Source: CAWKEY01 sp963848675 | GTDB lineage: Bacteria; Pseudomonadota; Gammaproteobacteria; Methylococcales; Methylomonadaceae | Assembly: GCA_963848675.1 (NCBI GenBank) | Contig: CAWKEY010000075.1 | Span: 1-12,982 of the forward strand | Reading direction: 5' to 3' | DNA length: 12,982 bases | Shown here: positions 1 through 7,365 of the stretch, piece after piece | Position numbering within the stretch: the stretch's first letter is position 1 | How the letters are laid out: each line of letters begins with the position of its first letter | Position numbers and translations under genes: made by a program | Notes under the pieces: generated by a model | The model's database searches: none | Told to the model about the DNA's origin: nothing | Seen by the model: only the letters and a program-made list of their open reading frames with translations

Positions 1-8
1 GTGAGTTT

Positions 9-335
9 AAACAAGTGCGACGTGAAGTTATAACCGTTATTGTCTCAACTCGAAAGAGGCAGAGAGACTCGTTGTTCCCTCAACGATAGCCTACCGATGC
101 AGGCGAAGCTGGTAACGGCTTGGTTTGAAGCCATCGGGACAATGAAGCCCCTCGTAAGAGGAGGAAAAGCCGCGAGGTGATTCCAATGCTGCCAGCATTA
201 GGCGGCAGGGGCGCTAGGCTGGATAGTATGACCAACATATGTGAACTGTTGATAAACCTCGTCAACGCAATCTAGCCAAAGATGCTGGCAGGCTAGGACC
301 AAAAATGGTGTGTGATTGGATGCTCGTCTTTGTTT
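9..335 (+). other. IBS1 (9-14) and EBS1 (330-335) exon-recognition pair
   Basis: The last six bases of the 5' exon, AAACAA, are the exact reverse complement of TTGTTT inside domain I. In group II introns this pairing selects the 5' splice site and the DNA target. I did not find a convincing EBS2-IBS2 pair in the short exon available. Confidence 0.7.
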
Positions 336-621
336 TACGGGCACAGGGATAAAACATCACCGGGGAATAGACAGGGTCTACGCTATCCGTGTAATAGCTA
401 TGAAACACGGTAAACCCGTATCTCCGCCTGGAACATCGGGCAAGCGAACCGCAAGGGACGCCGATGGAGGTGCGGGCAAAGGAATGAGGAAAAAAGCGAA
501 TGCCGCCCTGTAATCGGGCGGATAGGGGTTTAAACGTCACCCCACGCGAAAGCGGGCAGACTTCCTTATGGTCTCTCGTCACAAGAGAGTTAGTAGAACC
601 TCTTTAACAGAAGGAAAGCAA

Positions 622-2247
622 ATGAACGCTGCAACATTGGCGTGTGCGCCTTCAGGCGCGACATGGCACGGCATCAATTGGGCCGATGTTCATCGTCAAG
701 TCAGGAGGCTGCAAGCGCGTATTGTGAAGGCCACACAGGAAGGTAGACATAACAAGGTGAAAGCCCTGCAATGGCTGCTGACCCACTCGTTTAGCGGCAG
801 AGCATTAGCCGTAAAACGGGTGACTGAAAATCAAGGCAAAAACACTCCCGGTGTTGACAAATCAACTTGGAAGACACCGGCAGCAAAGATCAAAGCGATA
901 GCGTCAATGAAGCGGCGGGGTTATTCGCCGTCTCCACTTCGGCGAGTTCTAATTCCGAAGAAAAATGGCAAGACAAGGCCGCTTGGCATCCCAACAATGA
1001 AAGACCGCGCCATGCAAGCGCTTTATTTGCTGGCATTGGAACCCAGCGCGGAAACTCTAGCTGACCCAAACTCTTATGGGTTTAGGCCAGAGCGCTCAAC
1101 CGCCGATGCGGGAGAGCAATGTTTCATTGTGCTGGCTAAGAAGAATGCAGCAGAATGGGTGCTGGAGGCCGACATCAAAGGCTGTTTTGACAATATCAGC
1201 CACGACTGGATGATCAATCATGTTCCCACGGACAAGTCGATTCTACAGAAATGGCTCAAGGCAGGATACGTGTTACACAACGAACGCTTCCCTACAGAGG
1301 CCGGAACTCCGCAAGGGGGTATTATCAGTCCGGCGCTAGCAAACATGACACTGGACGGCTTGGAAGCAATGCTATTGGCAAAGTTTCCAAAGGGCAAACA
1401 TCCCTCGCCGAAAATGAACATGGTGCGTTATGCGGACGACTTCATTATCACAGGTGATTCAAAAGAATGGCTGGAAAATGAAATCAAACCCGCAGTGGTT
1501 GAATTTCTGGCGGTACGTGGGTTAACCCTATCGCTGGAAAAAACCAAAATAACACACATCAAGGAAGGGTTTGACTTTCTCGGATGGAACGTTCGCAAAT
1601 ACAACGGCAAGTTACTGATAAAGCCGTCGAATACGAATGTCAAGGCACATCTTGACAAAATCCGTGAAGTTATCAAAGGCAACAAAACGGCGAAGCACGC
1701 CAACCTGATAAAAATGCTCAACCCAATTTTACGCGGGTGGGCAAATTATCACCGGCATATCGTCGCCAAGGAAATTTTTGCTCGTGTGGATCACGAAGTC
1801 TGGTCAATGCTATGGCAATGGGCGGTAAGAAGGCATCCGAACAAGGGCAACAAATGGATTAAAGATAAATACTTTAAATCCAGAGGCACCCGAAATTGGG
1901 TATTCACCGCCAAAGAAGAGTGTAAAGATGGAAAGCAAAAGGAATTAGTTTTATTTAGAGAGTCTGATACGCCAATACAACGGCATGTCAAAATCAAATC
2001 AGTTGCTAATCCATACGACCTGAAATGGGCGCAGTATTTCGAGCTCCGATGGGGTAAGAAAATGCTGAACACATCTAAAGGTCGAAGGAAGCTATACCGT
2101 ATTTGGTTGAAGCAAGACCGCTTATGTCCTGACTGTAAGCAACCGATCAAACGGAACCCTCCTTGGGGGGTTAGAATGATTGTGAAAAAAGTTGATGGCG
2201 GGACAAATGCTGCAAGCAACTTCCAGATGCACCATCTCTATTGCTAG
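622..2247 (+). CDS. ltrA: Group II intron reverse transcriptase/maturase with degenerate HNH domain
   Basis: Multifunctional intron-encoded protein (541 aa): it stabilises the intron RNA for splicing and copies it into DNA at new sites. The start at 622 is chosen because it follows AGAAGGAAAG; an in-frame upstream ATG at 568 lies in the ribozyme. RT hallmarks are present: Asp184 in the ADIKGCFDNI motif, TPQGG at 229-233, and YADD at 270-273, which supplies the catalytic aspartates. The thumb/maturase domain X follows, with FLGW near 318 and LRGWANYH from 370. The C-terminus should be an HNH endonuclease. It keeps CPDC (502-505), but the expected His-His is Arg518-Met519, and the protein stops directly after Cys541, where the final HNH histidine would follow. 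Splicing and reverse transcription could persist, but HNH cleavage of target DNA is probably lost. The family assignment is certain; loss of nuclease activity is inferred. Confidence 0.93.
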   Translation: MNAATLACAPSGATWHGINWADVHRQVRRLQARIVKATQEGRHNKVKALQWLLTHSFSGRALAVKRVTENQGKNTPGVDKSTWKTPAAKIKAIASMKRRGYSPSPLRRVLIPKKNGKTRPLGIPTMKDRAMQALYLLALEPSAETLADPNSYGFRPERSTADAGEQCFIVLAKKNAAEWVLEADIKGCFDNISHDWMINHVPTDKSILQKWLKAGYVLHNERFPTEAGTPQGGIISPALANMTLDGLEAMLLAKFPKGKHPSPKMNMVRYADDFIITGDSKEWLENEIKPAVVEFLAVRGLTLSLEKTKITHIKEGFDFLGWNVRKYNGKLLIKPSNTNVKAHLDKIREVIKGNKTAKHANLIKMLNPILRGWANYHRHIVAKEIFARVDHEVWSMLWQWAVRRHPNKGNKWIKDKYFKSRGTRNWVFTAKEECKDGKQKELVLFRESDTPIQRHVKIKSVANPYDLKWAQYFELRWGKKMLNTSKGRRKLYRIWLKQDRLCPDCKQPIKRNPPWGVRMIVKKVDGGTNAASNFQMHHLYC

Positions 2248-2317
2248 GGTAACATCAATACAACGCCTAAATTTAGTAGTGAAACTGGGTGCCATAATGG
2301 TGCCTTAGTAGAGGCTT

Positions 2318-2392
2318 GAGCCGGATGAGGTGAAAATCTCACGTCCGGTTCTTAGGGGAGGAAAAGGCAGCAATGCCTTTTCCTTACCCGAC
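2318..2392 (+). ncRNA. Group II intron domains V and VI
   Basis: Domain V is the 34-base hairpin 2318-2351. It begins GAGCCGG, which contains the catalytic AGC triad at 2319-2321, has a GAAA-type tetraloop region, and ends CCGGTTC. Domain VI (2352-2392) folds as a long hairpin with the stem GGAAAAGGCA / TGCCTTTTCC around a GCAA loop, and the bulged branch-point A is at 2386. Both domains look fully paired, so the catalytic RNA core seems intact even though the protein's endonuclease does not. Confidence 0.92.
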
Positions 2393-2614
2393 ACGACAGG
2401 ATTGTTTCATAGGATTTTGAGCAGTGACGAGGCGTAAACTTTCGGTGCATTGCTGAGTCATCACTGTTGTTGTTACATTATTCGATGAATACCTCACTAA
2501 AAGATAGCTGCGATTAATGTCAGAAAAACTGGATTTATAAATCAGTTAATCTGAGATATAAAAGGCGGATAAGTGCAAGAAATTGCGATTATGAAATCAA
2601 GAAACTACAGGTAG

Positions 2615-2638
2615 GGCTGATTTTTCAGCCTTTTTTAT
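2615..2638 (+). terminator. Rho-independent terminator, no obvious gene upstream
   Basis: A perfect six-base-pair stem, GGCTGA / TCAGCC, with a TTTT loop is followed directly by TTTTTTAT. The U-tract lies on the plus strand only, so it would end rightward transcription. No recognisable gene lies between the intron and this site, so it may have served the gene interrupted by the intron or an unrecognised small RNA. Confidence 0.75.
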
Positions 2639-2711
2639 AGCTATGCTATTCTTAAAACTGTCTCTTGAAACGGGATCTCCGAAAACCTCTATCCCAATTG
2701 AGTTTTGCGAA

Positions 2712-2739
2712 TGTCCGGAAAATCTGGATTTTCCGGACA
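2712..2739. repeat. 13-bp-arm palindrome (TGTCCGGAAAATC)
   Basis: Arms at 2712-2724 and 2727-2739 are exact reverse complements separated by only two bases (TG). A near copy of the left arm plus spacer recurs at 2772-2786 (TGTCCGGTAAATCTG; one mismatch in 15). There is no U-tract, so it is not an obvious terminator. It could be a protein-binding site, the relic of a mobile-element end, or a REP-like element. The pairing is seen directly; the role is unknown. Confidence 0.7.
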
Positions 2740-2823
2740 ACATGATCTCCTTATAAAAACAAAGTCTTGCGTGTCCGGTAAATCTGTCCGTAATACCGTT
2801 AAGGGAAGTCATTTGGGGGGAAC

Positions 2824-3075
2824 CTATCCACCAAGTCGATTTTTAAGTCTGGCTAACATCTCCATCCGCTCATGCAAAACTGCAATAATCCGAGGCGGCT
2901 TTGCCTTTGGATGGACATAAAAAATATAGTGGTGCTCGCATCGGCTCACCAAAATTTGGGGATACAGTTTCGAGAAGGGACGGGAATAGGCGTTCCGGGC
3001 CGCGATCTCACGAAACCGGGTTTCAAGCAACTCAGCATAGTGCAAAGACTGTTTCTTGCCCCATTTCGTTATAGG
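2824..3075 (-). pseudogene. parE: ParE/RelE-type toxin, C-terminal fragment
   Basis: The in-frame stretch reads from a TAG at 3076-3078 to a stop at 2824 and gives about 83 residues. It matches the C-terminal four-fifths of ParE-type plasmid-stabilisation toxins: a WGKKQ helix, ETRFREIA, then the beta-strand core YIFYVHP and the C-terminal RIIAVLHERMEMLARLKNRL. The first 15 to 20 residues (first strand and start of helix 1) are missing, and no antitoxin gene (parD) lies on either side. The break falls about 50 bases from the transposase stop codon, so transposon insertion or a linked deletion probably removed the gene's 5' part. A TTG codon at 3045 could start a 73-residue product, but that would lack even more of the fold. 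Family confidence is good; inactivity is inferred. Confidence 0.7.
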
Positions 3076-3124
3076 CTATTTTTGCCCATCCCCTCGAAAA
3101 GGTAAAAATTAGCAATAGCTAATG

Positions 3125-6100
3125 TTAAAGGTCGCTAGCTTCTTCCACAAACTTACGCCAGAAATCAGGATCGTTATATCGTGCCGCCAACGCATCGATG
3201 TCAACCTTGGCGTTTTCTTCCGTAAATTCAAACTTACCGATCAGATTCACATTTTGCCAGGCGACGGGCGAAGTACCTTTAATGATCTCGATAGCATCCT
3301 GGTCGTCGGCTGCCAGTTTTTGCTCATACACCCGCGACAAGATCAGCGTGTTGTAATGAATGATGGCGTTGGCAATAAGCCGGGAACAATCGTTCCAGAT
3401 TTGCTGCTCCGCTTCGGTTTTTACCCGGAATTTGCCGGCATTGACATAGGAAATGGCTCGTCGCATGCGATGATACGCCTCGCCGCGATTAAGCGCCTTT
3501 TGGATGCGCTGTCTGAGTATCGGGTCATCGATGAAATCAAGGATATGAAGTGACCGATAAATATTGTCCAATTCCCATAGTGCCTTCTTGGTCTGGTTCT
3601 GCCGCTTATAACTGGCGAGCTTACGCACGATGGTTGCTTGAGTCACATCTTTTTGTGCAAGCGAAGCCAGAATGCGCTGGATATTCGACCACTCCTTGCA
3701 TATTAAGGTATCAAAGGCCTTACGCGATGGCTTAAACAAGGCATCGCCATAACGGCTTGGGTGCTGGAACCCAACTAGGCTATCGATCTTTTTATGCAGG
3801 TCACGATATCGTGGCGAAAATTGGTAGCCGAAGACGCGCAAGATAAAGAAATTCACTTGATTGGTGCCATGCGTGTCCGTCGAATGCCTTTCCGGCTTGA
3901 TCACCGTTGTATTGTTGTACAGGATGTCGAACACGAAATGTGATTCGTGTTCGTGCGCACCGATAATCCTGGCATTAATTGGGACATGATTCATGGCCAA
4001 GGTAATGGAGTTTACGCCTTTCTTTAGCGCGAAAAACTTGCTGGAGTGTCGGGCATTGATCGTGTCGATCTGCGTGACTATATGCTGGCCGTCACTGCTA
4101 GAATGCTTCTGGTGGTGGATGTCGTACGCTTGGAAAACGGGTAACGCAGCCGTAGCGTTGGAAATGGCGTCATTCGCTGCATGCAGCGTTTCCGCCCGCA
4201 GGAAATTTCGAGCCGTCGTCAGCAACGCAGAATGACTAAGCCCCGAGACTTCCGCCATTTTCCATAAGCCCATATTGGTACCCAGGGCAACGATACACGC
4301 CAGGATCGGTTTCGGATCGGCATCTTGTTTGACGTAGCGCTCCAAAACGTGGGCAAATGACTTCAGGAATCCTGTTCTTTCAGCGACAAACCAAAGCAGG
4401 TCAGCCACGCCGATACTTGGCAATTGAGCATAGAAAGGACTGTTGGTTGGCTCTTCCTCGGAGGGATAAACCAACGTCCAGCGAAGCTTGTCCCCGCTAC
4501 CGGTGATTTTGATATGTTTATTGTCGCCGCTTTCAATGCGCTGGTTAACTGATTTGTACTTGGCTTCCAGTTCCCGCTTGAGCGCGGCTAACGTATCCTG
4601 GATTGGTGTCAACAGAATCGGTGCGCCGATTTCTTGCAATATCGCGTCTCTATCCTTATTCCAGCGCTCGGTGTTGATCAGGTCGTCATCAAAGCTGCGA
4701 AATTCATTACTGTCCCGAACAAATACGTCACAGGCTTCAAGCGCCTTCCGTAGCTCGCGGTATACCAGGAACTCATAGCGATCAACCTCTAGGGTTTTCT
4801 TTTTTTGTTCTTCCGTCCGGGTATATAAATACCGTTGCAAATTCTTTGCGATGATTCCGGTCGGGAAGTTGGCCGGGTTCATTTGTCGTGGTGTCTTGCC
4901 CTGGCGCAGCAGCTCCTGTAGAAACAAAATGGATTCCAACAGTGGTTCATCCGACACCAGGCAGACGAAATCGAGGTTACAGAACAAATGTCGTAAATTG
5001 AGCTTGAATTTGTGCCGTAGCGTGCCGTAATACGACCATTCAAAAGCGGTTTTATCGAATTCGATGTTACGCATAAAACCGGATACGACTGGAAAGCTCT
5101 CGATGTTGAGTAGCTCGAAAGCCTTTTCCTTGATGGCCGCAAACGGTGTTTCGTCAGGGATTGAATTGTCGATGAACAGTTCCAGAACTTGGCCTGCCGC
5201 CTTTAGATTCGCGCCGGCCTCGTTGATGGCTTGCTGCATGGCCTCGTCGGCGGCAAGTTTGGCTTGTTTCTCGTATTGGCCAATGAGACAAATCAGGGCT
5301 TCGATCAAATTATCGTTGATTTGCCGAAAGCGATGAAAGGCGAAACACAGCAAATACAGGCGTGTTGTGGGTTCCGCCATGCGCCGCAGCTTGTAGACGG
5401 AGTAGAACGGAACCAATGATGCATAGTATTTTATACTCTCATTGGACAGGCCGGCAGTACCCAGAAAGCTTTGCCCGAATTCATACAGCGGCTGAAAAAA
5501 GTTGCGGCGGTCAACCTCCTGTCGTAACTCGCGGTAACTGAAATCCTTAGGCTCGTGTTTGAGTAGGCTGATGCGATACATGCCTTCCTCGGACTCAAGC
5601 AAGGCTTCGAGCTGCTTGTCGACATCCGGCGTCATGGCTTTTTTCAGTAAGTCCGTAATCCGCCGACGTTCGCCAGTCACTACTCGGCTCACCATGTCCT
5701 GTAGATAAGTGTAGCCAGGAGCAATTAGGCGTTGGTTAGTAAGGTATTGTAAGGTTTCGCGTAGGATGTAAATCGGCTGTGTCGACAGCATGGCGACCCG
5801 CTGCGCTTTCTGTTCCAGTGCCGCCTTGGCCTCGCCGTCGCATAGGCGATAGTCGAATAACTGGAGGATGATCTGTTGCTGTTCGAGCCGGGTCGGCTTG
5901 GAAAGGGTTTTGATCTTATCTAATGCCTGGTCGGGGAAATACCGCTGGAGAATATAGTGTAGGTCGTCGAGCACGGCCTCCCGCACGTAAACAAAAAACT
6001 GTTGCTTGGCCTTGAAATACCCGATTTGAAGGATTAAATGGACTGCCGATGAACGGGCATAAACGGCGTCGACGGCTTTCTGTTCAACCGCGCTTAAATC

Positions 6101-6202
6101 GAAGAAGAGACTGCGGTCGTCATCGCTGAAACGAGGCAACCCGTATAGATCATCGATTTCACTTTTCGTCAGGATAGACAGGCGGCGCGAATTGACATTC
6201 AT
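3125..6202 (-). CDS. tnpA: Tn3-family transposase TnpA
   Basis: Replicative DDE transposase that binds the terminal repeats and forms a cointegrate, later resolved by the resolvase. At 1025 aa it is full length for the family. The N-terminal part (about 1-170) resembles the DUF4158 DNA-binding region. The catalytic C-terminal half carries the complete triad: Asp704 in SSDGQ, Asp776 in STDTHG, and Glu908 in GEAYHRMRRA, with spacing like that of Tn3 TnpA. There are no frameshifts or internal stops. The start at 6202 has no clear Shine-Dalgarno sequence and sits 19 bases downstream, in transcription order, of res site I (6221-6248), so resolvase binding there could repress it. The gene is transcribed away from tnpR. 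The stop lies about 50 bases from the truncated parE, as expected when tnpA runs up to a transposon end. The protein looks potentially active. Confidence 0.97.
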   Translation of the reverse strand: MNVNSRRLSILTKSEIDDLYGLPRFSDDDRSLFFDLSAVEQKAVDAVYARSSAVHLILQIGYFKAKQQFFVYVREAVLDDLHYILQRYFPDQALDKIKTLSKPTRLEQQQIILQLFDYRLCDGEAKAALEQKAQRVAMLSTQPIYILRETLQYLTNQRLIAPGYTYLQDMVSRVVTGERRRITDLLKKAMTPDVDKQLEALLESEEGMYRISLLKHEPKDFSYRELRQEVDRRNFFQPLYEFGQSFLGTAGLSNESIKYYASLVPFYSVYKLRRMAEPTTRLYLLCFAFHRFRQINDNLIEALICLIGQYEKQAKLAADEAMQQAINEAGANLKAAGQVLELFIDNSIPDETPFAAIKEKAFELLNIESFPVVSGFMRNIEFDKTAFEWSYYGTLRHKFKLNLRHLFCNLDFVCLVSDEPLLESILFLQELLRQGKTPRQMNPANFPTGIIAKNLQRYLYTRTEEQKKKTLEVDRYEFLVYRELRKALEACDVFVRDSNEFRSFDDDLINTERWNKDRDAILQEIGAPILLTPIQDTLAALKRELEAKYKSVNQRIESGDNKHIKITGSGDKLRWTLVYPSEEEPTNSPFYAQLPSIGVADLLWFVAERTGFLKSFAHVLERYVKQDADPKPILACIVALGTNMGLWKMAEVSGLSHSALLTTARNFLRAETLHAANDAISNATAALPVFQAYDIHHQKHSSSDGQHIVTQIDTINARHSSKFFALKKGVNSITLAMNHVPINARIIGAHEHESHFVFDILYNNTTVIKPERHSTDTHGTNQVNFFILRVFGYQFSPRYRDLHKKIDSLVGFQHPSRYGDALFKPSRKAFDTLICKEWSNIQRILASLAQKDVTQATIVRKLASYKRQNQTKKALWELDNIYRSLHILDFIDDPILRQRIQKALNRGEAYHRMRRAISYVNAGKFRVKTEAEQQIWNDCSRLIANAIIHYNTLILSRVYEQKLAADDQDAIEIIKGTSPVAWQNVNLIGKFEFTEENAKVDIDALAARYNDPDFWRKFVEEASDL

Positions 6203-6220
6203 TCGGCGCCGCTTTTCGGA

Positions 6221-6354
6221 GAGTGCAGAAAGTACACTTTTTGCACTCTATGTTCACCGATCCTTTTCAATTTCAATTCCTTCAATTTTGAGTGCAAAAA
6301 CCTTTGCCAAAATCATAATGCATTTAACCCCACTATGTGTTAACTTTTTGCACC
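6221..6354. promoter_or_regulatory. res recombination site / tnpA-tnpR control region
   Basis: This is the resolution site between the divergent genes. Site I (6221-6248) is a 28-base interrupted palindrome with GAGTGCA and TGCACTC ends; its two 14-base halves agree at 12 positions. Site II begins with the same half-site, GAGTGCAAAAA, at 6290 and probably extends to about 6323 (TAATGCAT on the other side). Site III ends with the inverted half-site TTTTTGCACC at 6345-6354, touching the tnpR ATG. Order and sizes fit Tn3-type res, in which strand exchange occurs at site I and resolvase binding also represses both genes. Sub-site limits are my estimate. Confidence 0.8.
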
Positions 6355-6951
6355 ATGCAAACCAATACTACTACGCCATTTCATCGAATCGGTTATGCCC
6401 GAGTCAGCAGTACCGGCCAAAATCTGGATTCTCAGATTGATGCGTTGCAAAAAGCCGGGTGCGGCAAAATATTTTCCGACAAGATGACCGGCTCGCACAT
6501 GGATCGACCTGGCTGGGATCAGCTTTTAGAATATGCTCGCCCTGGCGATACTTTGGTTGTCAGCGAATTAAGCCGCATGACGCGCTCTTTGATGGACTTA
6601 CTGACAACGGCAAAAGTACTGGAACAGCGGCAAATTAATTTAGTGTCATTGCGCGAAAATATCGATACCACCACGGCGACTGGTCGTTGTTTCTTGTCGA
6701 TGATGGGTGCTATTCACCAAATGGAGCGTGAGCTTCGCGCTGAGCGGGCGGCTGCCGGTCGTTCGTCTGCTAAATCGAGGGGCAAAACGGGTGGAAGACC
6801 TAAAACTGACCCTGCAAAATTGGAGAATGCCAGAATCCTATACGAAAACTCGGACAAAACCGCCGCCGAGGTTTGTGAGATTACCGGCGTAGGGAGGCGA
6901 AAATTCTTCTCCTATGTGGCAGAAAAACGGAATGGTTCTGGTAAAACGTAA
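6355..6951 (+). CDS. tnpR: Serine resolvase TnpR
   Basis: Site-specific recombinase of the resolvase/invertase family that resolves the cointegrate made by the transposase by recombining two res copies. It has 198 aa, close to the usual 180-200. The N-terminal catalytic domain has GYARVSSTGQN with the nucleophile Ser18, followed by the conserved SRMTRSLMDLL and GRCFLSMMGAIHQMERE segments. The C-terminal helix-turn-helix is around KTAAEVCEITGVGRRKFFSYV. The ATG at 6355 is preferred over the GTG at 6337 because the family begins just before the Y-A-R-V-S motif and the longer form would overlap res site III. There is no Shine-Dalgarno sequence; site III abuts the start codon, which suggests autoregulation. 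A hairpin follows the stop. Confidence 0.96.
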   Translation: MQTNTTTPFHRIGYARVSSTGQNLDSQIDALQKAGCGKIFSDKMTGSHMDRPGWDQLLEYARPGDTLVVSELSRMTRSLMDLLTTAKVLEQRQINLVSLRENIDTTTATGRCFLSMMGAIHQMERELRAERAAAGRSSAKSRGKTGGRPKTDPAKLENARILYENSDKTAAEVCEITGVGRRKFFSYVAEKRNGSGKT

Positions 6952-6992
6952 AATTGCATTTGAATTGGGGCACAATCGAACGAAAAACCGAG

Positions 6993-7025
6993 TTAGCACC
7001 TAAAATAAGGTGCTAATTATTTTAT
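6993..7025 (+). terminator. Probable terminator after tnpR
   Basis: A nine-base-pair perfect stem TTAGCACCT / AGGTGCTAA with a six-base AAAATA loop is followed by TTATTTTAT. The tail is interrupted by A residues, so termination may be only partial. Confidence 0.6.
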
Positions 7026-7278
7026 ATGGTTCGTCTGGCCGGCAATACCCGACCCATAGCTGACGCAGATACTTACGTTCGGAGCGGCGGTTATTGGACC
7101 CACACCTGCCCTTCAGTTTACTGTTGTAATGCATGATTGCATGACCCTATCGCTCTTTTCTCATGCTTATTGCCGCATATCAAGCTATCTGCAAACCATG
7201 GCAAACAAAGGCTATATCGCTTATCGCGATTCAAATGGCTCTTGCAGGCCAGATTGGCTCAGCAGGGGGCGAGTAGTC
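7026..7278. other. Non-coding stretch between tnpR and the inverted repeat
   Basis: I see no supported gene on either strand. The first part (7036-7097) has short blocks TGGCCGG, CGTTCGG and CGGTTAT that recur in the same order at the far right of the window (12924-12982). A short direct repeat TGCATGA/TGCATGA lies near 7132-7144. Otherwise nothing stands out, and I found no transposon end here. Confidence 0.5.
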
Positions 7279-7365
7279 CGTAGGATGCGGTGAGGCACGA
7301 ACCGCATCGTTCGCGTTTGGCGGTAACTCTCAATTACAGGGCTAAGTGCCTCAGCCCATCCTACG
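7279..7365. repeat. Imperfect inverted repeat, REP/MITE-like, overlapping the end of the next gene
   Basis: Nineteen-base arms at 7279-7297 (CGTAGGATGCGGTGAGGCA) and 7347-7365 pair except at two positions, with a 49-base spacer. An internal GCGGTGAGG..CGAACCGC segment in the left half is also self-complementary. Elements with this GTAGGATGCGG..CGAACCGCATC style are common intergenic repeats in proteobacterial genomes (from memory, not searched). The right arm contains the stop codon and the last codon or two of the minus-strand gene that ends at 7361. Confidence 0.75.

Larger units (their letters stand above)
15..2392 (+). mobile_element. Group II intron (bacterial, ORF-containing) with RT/maturase in domain IV
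   Basis: A self-splicing retroelement. The 5' end reads GTGCGAC, the usual group II start, at 15. The 3' end has a canonical domain V (2318-2351) and a domain VI whose unpaired A at 2386 lies seven bases from the end, as expected for the branch point; the intron ends in GAC at 2392. EBS1 (330-335, TTGTTT) is perfectly complementary to the six bases before the 5' splice site (9-14, AAACAA), which fixes the 5' boundary independently. Ribozyme domains I-III fill 15 to about 600, the reading frame sits in domain IV, and 2248-2317 closes domain IV. Visible exons are 1-14 and from 2393 onward. The maturase looks most like the chloroplast-like or related bacterial classes that carry HNH domains; the exact class is inferred. 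Boundaries are well supported by sequence, mobility is not. Confidence 0.93.
2393..2823. other. Gene-poor region between the intron and the parE fragment
   Basis: I see no convincing gene in these 431 bases. The start is the 3' exon of the intron. Joined to 1-14, two frames stay open across the splice junction, ending at TGA 2418-2420 and at TAA a little further on, so the intron may sit near the 3' end of a gene, but too little exon is visible to name it. The region also holds an imperfect AT-rich palindrome (2527-2547, AACTG...CAGTT arms), a Rho-independent terminator (2615-2638) and a strong palindrome (2712-2739). Confidence 0.6.
3079..7025. mobile_element. Tn3-family transposition module (tnpA-res-tnpR), outer ends not resolved
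   Basis: Divergent tnpA and tnpR around a res region is the classic Tn3-type layout. The left edge is placed just after the point where parE homology stops; the right edge is put nominally at the hairpin after tnpR. I could not find a matching pair of about 38-bp terminal inverted repeats beginning GGGG, either near 3079-3125 or in 6952-12982. The right end may therefore lie beyond the window, making the genes from 7361 to 12839 possible passengers, or the element may have lost an end. The core is certain, the limits are not. Confidence 0.75.

Noticed and set aside
316..513. Open frames on both strands inside 80-582
   Set aside because: They lie in domains I-III of the group II intron, where RNA pairing explains the sequence; none resembles a protein.
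2597..2812. Minus-strand 71-codon frame across the TGTCCGG palindrome
   Set aside because: The frame exists because the palindrome and terminator lack stops there. The product has no recognisable pattern and runs through a terminator hairpin.
3122..3553. Plus-strand frame of 143 codons opposite the tnpA 3' end
   Set aside because: Shadow of the transposase, whose full-length DDE protein is unambiguous on the other strand.
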